Assembly (NCBI GenBank): GCA_030522415.1 | Contig: CM060124.1 | Coordinates: 24,414,454 to 24,478,453 of the forward strand | Length of the DNA stretch: 64,000 nucleotides | Direction of reading: 5' to 3' | Source: Channallabes apus | Taxonomy: Eukaryota; Chordata; Actinopteri; Siluriformes; Clariidae | Part shown: positions 25,150-36,787 of the stretch, piece after piece | How the letters are laid out: every line of letters starts with the position of its first letter | Position numbering within the stretch: position 1 is the stretch's first letter | Position numbers and translations under genes: made by a program | The notes under the pieces: model-generated | The model's database searches: none | Seen by the model: only the letters and a program-made list of their open reading frames with translations | What the model was told of the DNA's origin: nothing

Positions 25150-25965
25150 GAATCCCAATCGTACAACTCCAAGACAGCACTTAATCTCCTTCTATATCAT
25201 GTCACAAGATTGGATTGAATAACAAGATTGAAGAACCAGGGTTTCAATTGTGTTGAGGTCTGGGGACTGAGATGGCCATGAGAGGAGCTTGATTTTGTGT
25301 CTGCTGGACCATTTTTGTGTAGATTTAGCCCCACATTTTGGGTCATTGTCCTGCTGAAAGACCCAATGATGACACACCTTCAACCTTCTGATAGAGGCCA
25401 TCAGATTTTGGTTTAAAATTCCCTGGTATTTAAGAGAGTTCATGATTCCATGCACCCTAAGAAGGTTCCCAGGGCCTTTGGCAGAGACCCCAATATGCTT
25501 ATTTTTGATACAGTTCTCTAACAATGAGGTTTGGAGAATTTTTTTACTTCTCTTACCATCCTCCTCACTGTGTATGGTGGCAAGATGAACTTGGGTCCTC
25601 GTCCAGCCTTGTTTGTCACTGTTCCAATTGTTTTAAACTTCTTAATGATTCCCCTGACTGTGGATATGGGCAAGTTTACATGAGTGTCTATTTTCTAGTA
25701 GTCATTGCCTGACTTATGAAGGTTGACACACATCTGCCTTACTTGAATGGGGTGATCTCTTGTCCCATGTTGAGTGGATAAGAGAAATAGGCCTCTGTGT
25801 CACATCATATTTATATCACAGGCAAACAGAAAGTCATGAATTATTAATTCAAAGTTTCGAGATATACTGATCAAATTTATAAACTACAGTAAAAATGACA
25901 AAAATTCTCCAATTACATTTATTTTATCGGAATTCTTTGGGGTGCCAATAATTGTGTTCGGGTGA
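25150..25965 (-). mobile_element. Tc1-like transposon remnant (third family)
   Basis: The minus strand carries transposase pieces: around 25560-25720 a degraded DNA-binding part, then NKHIGVSAKGPGNLLRVHG, then WVFQQDNDPKCGAKSTQKW (second catalytic Asp) and LSWPSQSPDLNTIE (catalytic Glu). The first-Asp region is missing. The right flank GGGGTGCCAATAATTGTG (25940-25957) is a typical terminal repeat of this fish family. Stops and deletion make it inactive. Confidence 0.8.
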
Positions 25966-26258
25966 TTTTCTAAAAACAAATAATAATAAATAAATAAAAA
26001 AATTTTAGTAATGGATTTTTTTTGCATTTTTTCTTATTATTCACGTGAGTTAAAGGTTAGATTTTTTTTTTTTTTTTACAATTTTAAGTTGTGAGAGTAA
26101 CTAATTATAATAAATAATTTATTAGAAGCCTAAGAACACATCTTAACCAGGGCTGCCAATAATAATGAGCAGCATTGCATTTACCTTGAAAATCACTCTC
26201 TGTCATAAGCTTTTAGTGCAGTTTAATGGCATATTACATAATCATTACAAAATGCTAT

Positions 26259-26984
26259 TGTCATGACACGTCAAGCCACAGCCCCGCCATGATCACCTGA
26301 GAACTCCCGTTCCAGTCTCCCAACCACCTCTTTCATCTTACCGCCTCATTCTCCACACACCTGTACTCCATCAGTGATCACCCATCATGTCTATATAAAC
26401 CTCGCCATGACACCACCACATCGGCAGTTCATTGAGTGCCTTACCAGCCCAATTTACCGGCGTTATTTCCGTCACAGCTTTTCATGATATCGACCTCGTT
26501 TTTGCCTCACCGACTACGTCTTTGCCTCTCGTCTCTTCGGATTCTGACTGCTGCTATTTCCCGTTGCCGGCCACTTACCTGCTATCGACCATGAGCTTGG
26601 ATCACTGACTGACCCTCTACTACTCGGCTTTGACCCTCGCCTGCTCAACGAACACGATTCCTCCGTGCTCCTCTTCGAGCTCACGCTGATCGCCTCAACC
26701 AGCTCACGTGGGCGCTCTCTCTTCCCACGCCGGCGCTGCACGCTCGCGCCTCTCCGCAATAATGCTGTCATGCTGGTATACATCCCGGGTTGCGCCGCCA
26801 TCTAAACGCTTCCGCATTCCTGCAAGGCAAATGTCACACACCGGCTCTCGCCTCAGGCACGCTCCTGCTGCTGCTCAGCACTCCAGCACACCACAGCACG
26901 GAGCTTAACCCACACCCAGCCTGTAAATCACTCTGCCTACCTAAATCTGCGATTGGATCCACCACGCCCTCTAACGACTCTGAC
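26259..26984 (+). mobile_element. LTR-like sequence, probable solo LTR of a gypsy element
   Basis: Begins TGTCATGACACG, contains a TATA-like CTATATAAACC at 26391 and pyrimidine-rich text (TTTGCCTCACCGACTACG, TTCCCGTTGCCGGCCACTTA) typical of fish gypsy LTRs, and ends near CTCTGACA. Flanking 5-mers (GCTAT / CCTAA) do not match, so the edges or origin are uncertain. Frames on either strand are spurious. Confidence 0.45.
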
Positions 26985-27018
26985 ACCTAATATATATATA
27001 TATAAATACATACATATA

Positions 27019-28625
27019 CAAAACTATTTGCCCCCCTCCTGATTTCTTATTCTTTTGCATGTTTGTCACACAAAATGTTTCTGATCATCAAACACATTTA
27101 ACTATTAGTCAAAGATAACACAAGTAAACACAAAATGCTGTTTTTAAATGAGGGGTTTAATTATTTAGGGAGAAAAAAACCCCAAACGTACATGGCCCTG
27201 TGTGAAAAAGTAATTGCCCCCTGAACCTAATAACTGGTTGGGCCACCCTTAGCAGCAATAACTTCAATCAAGCGTTTGCGATCACTTGCAACGAGACTTT
27301 TACAGCGCTCTGGAGGAATTTTGGCCCACTCATCTTTGCAGAATTGTTGTAATTCAGCTTTATTTGAGGGTTTTCTAGCATGAACCGCCTTTTTAAGGTC
27401 ATGCCACAACATCTCAATAGGATTCAGGTCAGGACTTTGACTAGGCCACTCCAAAGTCTTCATTTTGTTTTTCTTCAGCCATTCAGAGGTGGATTTGCTG
27501 GTGTGTTTTGTCATTGTCCTGCTGCAGCACCCAAGATCGCTTCAGCTTGAGTTGACGAACAGATGGCCGGACATTCTCCTTCAGGATTTTTTGGTAGACA
27601 GTAGAATTCATGGTTCCATCTATCACAGCAAGCCTTCCAGGTCCTGAAGCAGCAAAACAACCCCAGACCATCACACTACCACCACCATATTTTACTGTTG
27701 GGATGTTCTTTTTCTGAAATGCTGTGTTACTTTTACGCCAGATGTAACGGGACACGCACCTTCCAAAAAGTTCAACTTTTGTCTCGTCGGTCCACAAGGT
27801 ATTTTCCCAAAAGTCTTGGCAATCATTGAGATGTTTTTTTAGCAAAATTGAGACGAGCCTTAATGTTCTTTTTGCTTAAAAGTGGTTTGCGCCTTGGAAA
27901 TCTGCCATGCAGGCTGTTTTTGCCCAGTCTCTTTCTTATGGTGGAGTCGTGAACACTGACCTTAATTGAGGCAAGTGAGGCCTGCAGTTCTTTAGATGTT
28001 GTCCTTGGGTCTTTTGTGGCCTCTCGGATGAGTTGTCTCTGCGCTCTTAGGATAATTTTGGTCGGCCGGCCACTCCTGGGAAGGTTCACCACTGTTCCAT
28101 GTTTTTGCCATTTGTGGATAATGGCTCTCACTGTTGTTTGCTGGAGTCCCAAAGCTTTAGAAATGGCTTCATAACCTTTACCAGACTGATAGATCTCAAT
28201 TACTTTTGTTCTCATTTGTTCCTGAATTCCTTTGGATCTTGGCATGATGTCTATCTTTTGAGGTGCTTTTGGTCTACTTCTCTGTGTCAGGTAGCTCCTA
28301 TTTAAGTGATTTCTTGATTGAAACAGGTGTGGCAGTAATCAGGCCTGGGGGTGACTACAGAAATTGAACTCAGGTGTGATAAACCACAGTTAAGTTATTT
28401 TTTAACAAAGGGGGCAATCACTTTTTCACACAGGCCATGTAGATTTGGAGGGTTTATTTTCTCCCTTAATAACGTAAACCTTCATTTAAAAACTGCATTT
28501 TGTGTTCAATTATGTTATCTTTGACTAATAGTTAACGGTTTTTGATGAGCAGAAACATTTAAATGTGACAAACATGTAAAAGAATAAGAAATCAGGAAGG
28601 GGGCAAATAGTTTTTCACACCACTG
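27019..28625 (-). mobile_element. Tc1-like DNA transposon, copy 2
   Basis: Same family as 3965-5445, inverted. The right end CACACCACTG at 28625 abuts TA (28626-28627); the left end lacks roughly the first dozen bases. Inverted repeats are about 200 bp and contain an outer motif (ACTATTTGCCCCC) and an inner motif (GTAATTGCCCCC), i.e. the IR/DR double-site layout known from Sleeping Beauty-type elements. The transposase is nearly complete but frameshifted. Confidence 0.92.
27227..28245 (-). pseudogene. Tc1 transposase pseudogene, near-complete
   Basis: Starts MPRSKGIQEQMRTKVIEIYQ with two helix-turn-helix motifs (YEAISKALGLQQTTVRAI; STIRKRLG) and a GRPTK AT-hook-like linker. The catalytic domain keeps all three acidic residues: LWTDETKVE, VLQQDND and SPDLNPIEML. 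Two frameshifts break it, one in a T run near 27835-27841 (after the linker) and one next to the second Asp near 27510. The C-terminus ends GGPTSY as in copy 1. The length of about 340 codons fits the family. The least damaged transposase in the window, but not active as it stands. Confidence 0.9.

Positions 28626-28628
<3 letters not shown>

Positions 28629-28683
<55 letters not shown>
28629..28683. repeat. (TA)n microsatellite
   Basis: Pure TA run starting just outside the Tc1 end. Confidence 0.98.
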
Positions 28684-28687
<4 letters not shown>

Positions 28688-29157
28688 CATATAGTAATAA
28701 AGCTATTTATTATTTTACACGCCAGTGCAGAGTTCTCTTTTTCTTATGTCTTATCAGAAACCCTGCAGTTTTTATTCAACCCAATTTTACCCATAGTCCT
28801 ATGTGGCACCATTCTTGTCCCAGGTAAACCTCTTTGATCTTCACATAATTTTTTTTTCAATATAAAAAAATGTGGAATACTTTGAACACTTTGAACCTGA
28901 CACCAGAACATCTTTTAACCCTCTCAGGCTCAAATTAATTTTTAGTAACAGGAGACAACCAAGTCCTGCAGCGGTACTTCTGAGTAAAAAAAACTCATAA
29001 AATATGTATCTGGAGTAATAAGGTAGTTAGTTTTTAACTGTTGCAAATCAGCAACGCCTGCCTTGAGAGGTTTTTAAACTGCACATCTGCTCAGTGCCAC
29101 AGTTTATTTCCAATAAACAGTTACACGCTGCTTTCTTTCATTTGCATTTTATTCTCA
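28684..29157. other. No feature seen
   Basis: AT-rich sequence without recognised repeat or coding signal. Confidence 0.5.
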
Positions 29158-29337
29158 ATGCTCCTTGGAGTTCAAGTGCCCAAATATTTTAACAACAAGC
29201 AAAAGAGATTAGCTTTGGCCAAGAAACACAAAGAATGGAAATCTGGTCAGTGAAAATCTGTCTAATGGTCTGATGAGTGCAAATTTGAGATTTTTGGCTG
29301 ACATGTCCTTGTTAGATGAACAAAGGGTTCCTAAATT
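29158..29337 (+). pseudogene. Tc1 transposase, N-terminal side of a split copy
   Basis: Reads LLGVQVPKYFNNKQKRLALA, KKHKEWKSGQ, a stop, then WSDECKFEIFG, the linker and first catalytic Asp region of a Tc1 family distinct from the others here. The sequence stops abruptly at 29337, where a CAGTG-ended element begins, and resumes at 40870. Internal stops show that it was already decayed or has decayed since. Confidence 0.75.
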
Positions 29338-29570
29338 CAGTGGATTATGAGCATAATTCGTTCCGTAAGTGGGCTCATATTTCAAAAGCCTCGTAAATCA
29401 AATCAAATTTTCCATTAAGAAATAAAAGCAACTCCATTATCCATTCCACAGCCCCAAAAAATAAATACATAAAAATAATTAAGATAAAATATGAAGTAAA
29501 AAAAAAAACAAATTAACCTACACTTTACCTTTAAAAAAAAGTAAAAATAAATCCAGACAGATAGGTGTTT

Positions 29571-29609
<39 letters not shown>

Positions 29610-30208
29610 CTAAAGTAAGGAACCCCTCTCCTCTCCCCCTTCTTGTTTTACACAGTCACCCTTCCACCACTCAGACACACACACGCACGCACAGAATGGA
29701 AACACTTTATCGGAAAAATAAACAAGAAATCTCTCTAATGACACACGATTGAGTGGGACACTGGAATAACTGCTGTAAAGTAAAAATAAAACAAATCAAT
29801 CTGCACTTTACCTTTGAAAAGAATCTCGACAGAGCAGTGTTTCAGTGTAGAGCAGAGAGAAAGAGTGTGTGTGTGTCTGTGAAGGCAAAAGTAGGATTGG
29901 TGTGTGTGTGTGTGTGTGGCACGGTGTCCAATGACGTGTGCACACAGACACAAACAGCAGGCTGATAAGGAGAGAGAAAAAGAATCTTTAACCTCTCTAA
30001 TGAGACTTGCTTTTGCTTTTTCACGCGCATTGTACATACACGCATACAGACACAAAATAAAATATGTTTCATGCACACACATGTGGTCACAGTGTTATAG
30101 TAAATACAGTGGTTACACAATCGGAATAACCATCCCGCCGCGCATACCGCCGTTTAAAGGCAACAGCGGCCAAAATAAATCAGTTGCATTTCAAAGTCAT
30201 TTCAAAGT

Positions 30209-31790
30209 CAAACCGGATTCCAAAAAAGTTGGGACACTAAACAAATTGTGAATAAAACCTGAATGCAATGATGTGGAGATGTCAAATGTCAATATTTTAT
30301 TTAGAATAGAACATAGATGACAGATCAAAAGTTTAATCCGAGAAAATGTATCATTTTAAAGGAAAAATATGTTGATTACAAATTTCACGGTGTCAACAAA
30401 TCCCAAAAAAGTTGGGACAAGTAGCAATAAGAGGCTGGAAAAAGTAAATTTGAGCATAACAAAGAGCTGGAAGACCAATTAACAGTAATTAGGTTAATTG
30501 GCAACATGATTGGCTATAAAAAGAGCTTCTCAGAGATGCAGTGTCTCTCAGAAGCCAAGATGGGTAGAGGATCACCAATTCCCACAATGTTGCGCAGAAA
30601 GATAGTGGAGCAATATCAGAAAGGTGTTACCCAGCGAAAAATTCCAAAGACTTTGCAGTTATCATCATCATCATCATGATGCATAATATCATCCGAAGAT
30701 TCAGAGAATCTGGAACAATCTCTGTGCGTAAGGGTCAAGGGCGTAAAACCATACTGGATGCCCGTGATCTCCGGGCCCTTAAACGACACTGCACCTCAAA
30801 CAGGAATGCTACTGTAAAGGAAATCACAGAATAGGCTCAGGAATACTTCCAGAAACCATCGTCAGTGAACACAGTCCACCGTGCCATCCACCGTTGCCAG
30901 CTGAAACTCTACAGTGCAAAGAAGAAGCCATTTCTAAGCAAGATCCACAAGCACAGGCGTTTTCATTGGTCCAGGGATCATTTAAAATGGAGTGTGGCAA
31001 AATGGAAGACTGTTCTGTGGTCAGACGAGTCACGATTCGAAGTTCTTGTTGGAAATGTGGGACGCCATGTCATCCGGACCAAAGAGGACAAGGACAACCC
31101 AAGTTGTTATCAATGCTCAGTTCAGAAGCCTGCATCTCTGATGGTATGGGGTTGCATGAGTGCGTGTGGCATGGGCAGCTTGCATGTCTGGAAAGGCCCC
31201 ATCAATGCAGAAAAATATATTCAGGTTCTAGAACAACATCTAGTCATCTCTTTCAGGGAAGACCCTGAATTTTTCAACAAGATAATGCCAGAGCACATTC
31301 TGCATCAATTACAGCATCATGGCTGCGTAGGAGAAGGATCCGGGTACTGAAATGGCCAGTCTGCAGTCCAGATCTTTCCCCTATAGAGGACATTTGGCGC
31401 ATCATAAAGAGGAAGGTGCGACAAAGAAGGCCCAAGACGATTGAACAGTTAGAGACCTGTATTAGACAAGAATGGGAGAGCATTCCTATTTCTAAACTTG
31501 AGAAATTGGTCTCCTCGGTCCCCAGACGTCTGTTGAGTGTTGTAAGAAGAAGGGGAGATGCCACACAGTGGTGAAAATGGCCTTGTCCCAACTTTTTTGG
31601 GATTTGTTGACAACATGACATTTTGATTCACCATATTTTTCCCTTAAAATGATACATTTTCTCAGTTTAAACTTTTGTTCCGTGATTTATGTTCTATTCT
31701 GAATAAAATATTGACATTTGCCATATCCACATCATTGCATTCAGTTTTTATTATTTGTTTAGTATCCCAACTTTTTTGGAATCCGGTTTG
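30209..31790 (+). mobile_element. Tc1-like transposon (fourth family)
   Basis: Inverted ends CAAACCGGATTCCAAAAAAG and its complement at 31771-31790, with a TA at the right side. The motif AAAAAAGTTGGGACA also recurs inside both ends (30405-30419; 31582-31600), another double-site arrangement. The transposase inside is damaged. Confidence 0.92.
30560..31574 (+). pseudogene. Tc1 transposase pseudogene (fourth family)
   Basis: Starts MGRGSPIPTMLRRKIVEQYQ; an ATC-repeat expansion (30661-30677) disturbs the first helix-turn-helix. After a TAG near 30832 a long frame reads PSSVNTVHRAIHRCQLKLYS, then KTVLWSDESRFEVL (first Asp) and LMVWGCMSACGMG. The second catalytic region FQQDNARAHS near 31275 is one base out of frame with it; SPDLSPIEDIW (Glu) follows near 31370, and the frame ends GDATQW with TGA at 31572-31574. 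The three catalytic acids survive, but an in-frame stop and a frameshift inactivate it. Confidence 0.88.
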
Positions 31791-31866
31791 TAGTTTTATT
31801 ATATATTTTTTGCACATTAATCTGAGTCCTCATCTGTTAGATCTGTTTAGTTTTTTTTTTTTGCCG
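31791..31866 (+). repeat. Inverted repeat flanking unit copy B, left arm
   Basis: About 75 bp (TATTTTTTGCACATTAATCT, GAGTCCTCATCTGTTAGATC) recur in reverse complement at 37721-37798, with near-perfect match and differing only in the T-run. The pair brackets copy B. Confidence 0.9.
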
Positions 31867-31939
31867 GCTTTGCGCGGCAGCGTGCGGGAAGCTGTGAAAA
31901 TGCCCTTCATTACCTGTAGGGGGAAGTCGTGTTTCAGTC

Positions 31940-32094
31940 TGAAGTATTGAGTGTCTACTGAAGCTGAAAATGTGTCCAAATTAAACCGGCATGCGTGTTT
32001 GGAGACGCTGTGCCCGCGCTGTGGATCAGTCGGTTGGGAATCATCATGGAGGTACAACACGGCGTGGCTGGAGCTGGAGTTTGTCGTGTTCGAG
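31940..32094 (+). other. Candidate 5' exon with splice donor (copy B)
   Basis: GC-rich text ending GTGTTCGAG/GTAAGT at 32095, a near-consensus donor. The matching place in copy C is 54867. No frame starting at ATG remains open through the donor in both copies, so this looks like an untranslated first exon. Confidence 0.35.
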
Positions 32095-32845
32095 GTAAGT
32101 TTAGCTTTCTTTTTTGGATGTGATTCTCGCTTTCATTACTCCCAATTAATGTTCATCTTAATCTCAGGACTTACAATTAGCAATATTTCAGTTTTTAATA
32201 ATGTGGAGATTCACAAAACACCGTTTTCGTGTTAAAACCTGAACCTACGGAGCCCCCCAGGGGACCTGTGGTAAATAAATAAATAAATAACGAACCGAGC
32301 ACGCAGATTAATAAACCGAGATGTGTGTTTCTTACCCCTACACGTCATGACAACGGCGTGTTCAGATAAAGGCTCGCCAGTGAGATGCCATTTCTGAACA
32401 AACTGAGTTAAAGCATTAAATGGTAAAAGAGCACTAGCAATAAACGTTTTTTTTATTAATAAGTTACAAGTTAAATTTCAACTGTAAAGAACCTGTACAT
32501 ATGTTCATACAGTATTGACAGCAGCTCTAATTTGTCTAAATCGCATTGCAGACAATAAAAATAAGTCGAGTCATCCTGTGATCTTGCATGCTTAATCTTT
32601 CCACACATGATTCTTGCTTCTCACTTTTTCCTTAATCCCTCACTGATCTATTGTATTTTTCTAACGGTGTCAGAAACTTTGTGTTAGTAGCACTGCTTGA
32701 CATGCTTGATGCCTTCCTCTTTTGTAATTTGCTTTGGATAAAGGCAAAACTTACAAAAGATGAAGAAATGCCTAAATGTAGTTGTACGAATAAAAGATTA
32801 TGTAATGATACAATGTAAATATTTTCACAGAAACAAAGCGTAAAG

Positions 32846-33599
32846 ATGAGACATGAATCTGAAGAGGATCTCTTTGATGATTTCCTGGTAAAGCATTGTT
32901 TTCTTATTAATTATACAATTTATTAATACCTTACCAAAAAAATACCAAAAAAATATAGTGTTTGTTGCATTGGACAGAAACATATAAATGCAAATGAATA
33001 TATAAATCTGAGTAATTATTGAACGAATTTTCATGTTTGGACTAACCCTTTAAATACAAACTCAGCATTCATCATAGGATTTCCTGACACTGTAAAGGTG
33101 CAGAGTAATCTATGGAGTGTAGCCATGTCATGCCATGTTTTACAATGTTTTATTGATGCAAGATTATTGCTAAAGCAATTTAACCCAAGTTTATGAAGTA
33201 TCTGAAGTATATGAAGTGATGGTTATTTTTAATTATCAATTATTTTTATTATAATTTTTTTCTCTGTGAAATGAAGTCAGCACAGGTTGAAGCAATTCAG
33301 ATTTTTTTGTTTGTTTCTCAAAATAAATAATTTATTTTCTTGTAAATTTTATGCAGGGGGACAGACGAAGTGATGCCAGTATGCACCTTCTTAAAATCCT
33401 TGTCGTCCGTGCTGTTGAAGGGGAAGGACCAGTTGGTGTATCCATAATCCTTGAAGGAGAGGAAATTTTGCAAGAATGTGGCAATAGCTCCGAGCACTGC
33501 GCTACACATTTGAGCTATTTTCAGAAAGTTCTTCTAGAACTTGATGGGATTAAGCTATCACCAAAAGTGCAAGGTTTAAAGATGAAGTTATCATCTTAA
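32846..33599 (+). CDS. Two-exon fragment of a fish-expanded gene family (copy B)
   Basis: Exon a (32831-32887, after attttcacag) contains an ATG at 32846 and reads MRHESEEDLFDDFL up to CTG/gtaaag. Exon b (33357-33599, after ttttatgcag) reads GDRRSDASMHLLKILVVRAV, then EGPVGVSIILEGEEIL, and ends at TAA. Both junctions are in phase 0, giving a 94-residue product. From memory exon b resembles the C-terminal part of uncharacterised, highly duplicated fish proteins (often labelled SAM domain-containing 3-like) but lacks the central 'LIYALNLxYP' stretch, so it is probably a deleted copy. A fuller first exon may be near 32095. Probably a pseudogene, although intact in this copy. Confidence 0.5.
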
Positions 33600-34046
33600 A
33601 ACATTTGATTTGGCTTGACTACAAGTCTTTACATGTGTTCACATGTTCAGCTTAAAATGTTTTAACGCGTTATGGTTTCAATGGCATACTTTTAAGTGCA
33701 CTAGTCCAGAGTGCTGATTTGAATGTTGCAACTTCACTGCTTCAGAGGGCTATTAAGTTTTAATGTTTATTCTACAGTTTGTTTAATGTATTTTCTGCTG
33801 TATTTTATTTCTAAATGAATGCTGTATTTTATTTATTTGTTATTATTATTATTATTTTACACAATTTTGTTTAAAACAAGTATTTCAGGCCCTGGTGCCG
33901 TGCAGTTGTTTCTATGGATGCAAAATTTAGCTGAATGCACTTTTATTAAAAAGACAACTTGTATCTAGACTGTGAATGTCACAAATATTTGGTAATGTTG
34001 GTGAATAAACTGTTTAATTATATTTTAGTTGTGTGATTTATGAAAG

Positions 34047-34742
34047 ATGATCCTAATGTTACGTCAGAGGACATGCGCCGATGTTTATCACACATTCCAA
34101 TAAGAGAGAGATTACTCACTCCCAAAGTTTTTTTTGCGCCGTATTTCGATTTTTAAAAAAGTTGCTCATTTTCACCACGAACACGGATGAGCCTTCGGGT
34201 TTCCTCAGCCGTCCCTATACAGAATATAAATTACAAAACTGTGGTCACGTTGCAGTAAGTAAGAATAGTGTAAGCACCGTTCATTTACATGTACACATAT
34301 GGCCGTAAGCTAAACAAACAATGCGTTATCAAATGCTCGGCAAACTGCCGTGCTACTGAACTTTCATATTTGTTTGTAGCATGCAGTAAAGTGTATGTGA
34401 CATAAAAATATATATTTTTCTGCAAACGTTTCTTTACAGAACATCACCACAAACACAAGAATAAAGGTAATATACATATAATGAAAACTTGTCATAAAAA
34501 TCTTTATTAATGGCAAAAATTAACATTTATGGTACTGCTTGCTCGAGTGAGCAGCCATGTTGAAAATTTCGCTTAGCCCTTCGTTTGAAGTGAGGTCCCG
34601 AAAAATCTTCGTTTGGAGGGCTATCTGGCCCTTCCCCCTCCCCCTACACCTCCAACCAAAAGAGAAATGAGACACCACTACCCCTGCACGTGAACGCGCC
34701 AAGTGGAAGGGTAGGGGGAAGGAGTAGAATTGGGATTCAGCC
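34047..34742 (+). mobile_element. PIF/Harbinger-type MITE, 5' truncated (copy B)
   Basis: Same element as 58753-59609; right end GAATTGGGATTCAGCC with TTA. The left part was removed by a deletion joining GAAAGAT to CCTAATGTTACG. Its internal frame is broken after SKNSVS. Confidence 0.8.
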
Positions 34743-34875
34743 TTAATATTGGAGCAATAAAATTTACTTAAAATCTATGTGTCCAAATTGTCATGAGGAT
34801 TTTATCAAGTAAATCTTACAAGTTCTTTTTTTCAGTGCATGGTGAACACGATGTTTTAAGAATTTAATTAAACAC

Positions 34876-34877
<2 letters not shown>

Positions 34878-34947
<70 letters not shown>

Positions 34948-35067
34948 TGTGTGTGTGTGTGTGTGTGTGTGACAAGGGCCATTGTCACTCATACTGCCAT
35001 AGTTTTTAGAGCCCTAAAAAAGCATTCGCTAGTAAGTAAGTAAATAAAAGACAAATGAATAAATAGT

Positions 35068-35119
<52 letters not shown>
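34878..35119. repeat. Two (TA)n runs and a (TG)n run
   Basis: TA 34878-34943, TG 34948-34971 and TA 35075-35119. The second TA run is the site where copies A and C carry the hAT-like insertion. Confidence 0.97.
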
Positions 35120-35120
<1 letters not shown>

Positions 35121-35264
35121 GGAAATATGTATAAAGAAAATATAATTAATATTTTCATGTTTAATTACAAAAAAAAAATTTTTAATGGTTAGTGATTGTT
35201 GCAGACATTTACACTATTTTTGAGAACTATTAAGTTCTCCTTCAACGTGTCATAGCCGATAACT

Positions 35265-35381
35265 GCCCCTTTGATCTGCTGGGTACGGCGGGGCATCGAG
35301 TGCTGTTCAGTGTGTGTAAAGTACGCTACTTTACACTGATCAGCAATCGACGCCCCGCCATACCCAGCACATCAAAGGGGC
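35265..35381. repeat. 117-bp hairpin-forming palindrome
   Basis: GCCCCTTTGATCTGCTGGGT and GGGGCATCGA are answered by their complement CACATCAAAGGGGC / ACCCAGCAC on the other side, arms about 55 bases with a centre near AAAGTACGCTACTTT and few mismatches. The left arm alone occurs in copies A and C (8290, 62222), the right arm alone in D (13690-13765). Confidence 0.9.
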
Positions 35382-35383
35382 AC

Positions 35384-35464
35384 ACTCATAAACTCTCCGT
35401 GTGCACACACATAAACTCTCCGTGCACACACATAAACTCTCCGTGCACACACACACACACACAC
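35384..35464. repeat. Short tandem repeat, about 22-25-bp unit
   Basis: Three units of ATAAACTCTCCGTG plus CACACACA. Single units recur at 10265 and 36834 in the unit's end region and inverted in D. Confidence 0.85.
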
Positions 35465-35469
35465 GATTT

Positions 35470-36787
35470 ATAGATAAAATGCAGACATAAACACGCCACC
35501 CCCCAGGAAAACAACAAACACAAATATATAGACTACAGTACTCGCTTTTCCAACACGCTAGCGCGCTCCGATGTGAGCCGATTTATTCAAGTCATAATTA
35601 GAGAATATAGAGAGATTAATAACAGAGAAAGCATAATAAGATGTCTATACAGTAAATAAAAAGAAAAGTATCAAATCCAACTATTAAGTCTGATTTTATT
35701 GCTATCATTAACCATTTATGTTATATATTTATTTTATATTATTTTATTTTATATTACATAATTTTTTATATATTATATTTACACAATGCTTGCTCTGAAG
35801 GATTTTATCTAAAAGCCAGACTGACCAAGTTTCTAATTCACTGCTGAAGTAGTTAAATGTGCTTATACTGTAGATACGTATAGGTTACATTTTAAAAGTA
35901 CAATCGCAAGTAAATTACAAACTGAATGTAATGTAAAATATGAATAAACCAGTATTAGACACAGATGTACGATATGGCAGTATATACAATGAAAAAGCTA
36001 TTTACACGAGTGCTCAAATGTAAAGCAAACGCAATTATTAATTTATTGTGTATATTTAACTTCATTCAGCCATTTAAGTTATATGAAGAATAACGTTCCT
36101 AACCCACTATTATTTTAATCTTAAATAAAGTTGGCCTAATACAATATTGTTTGCAATGCTGAAGCAAACATGATTTTGTTTTAGTCTATTCGCTGAATAC
36201 AACGCAACCCACATCACCTCTTGGTGAAGACCCACAGAAACCGTTACTGTAATCCCCCTTCTCACCTATCCTTGGTGTGAAGTTATCAAACCGGTTTCGC
36301 TGATGGGGCAATTCTGCTTCAAGCACTTTCCGATGCTGTTGCTAGGAAATTCCACCTACAGCCCACAACAACAAGCAAATAAGAGACATAATTAAGGAAC
36401 TTCTTAGAAAGAAAAGATTGAGTTTTCTCTTTTCTAAAAAAAAAAATTATTCATGAATACTCTTGCTTTTGTAAAGATTTTGAGTGACCATTTTCCATAT
36501 ACAGTACTGCCTGCTTTATTATATATTTAATAAAACTTTATTGCAACTAAATTGTGTGTGCCTTATTGAATATTTAATAATGCTTCCGGAACATTGTTGT
36601 CCATAAGTTTTACAGTATATTGAAAACAGTGAAACATAAAACACAAACCGAAAGGACAAATTAAGGAATGTACGAAACATTAACACCTCTATCGTGTTCA
36701 AATAAATACTGTAGAGTTACTGCATTATGTTTCAAGACATCCTTAATTTAAAAAAAATTTCCCTAATTATATGTCCACAAATACTTT
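35470..36787. other. Unit B segment without recognised features
   Basis: AT-rich sequence not shared with A or C at this position. No coding or RNA signal. Confidence 0.5.
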
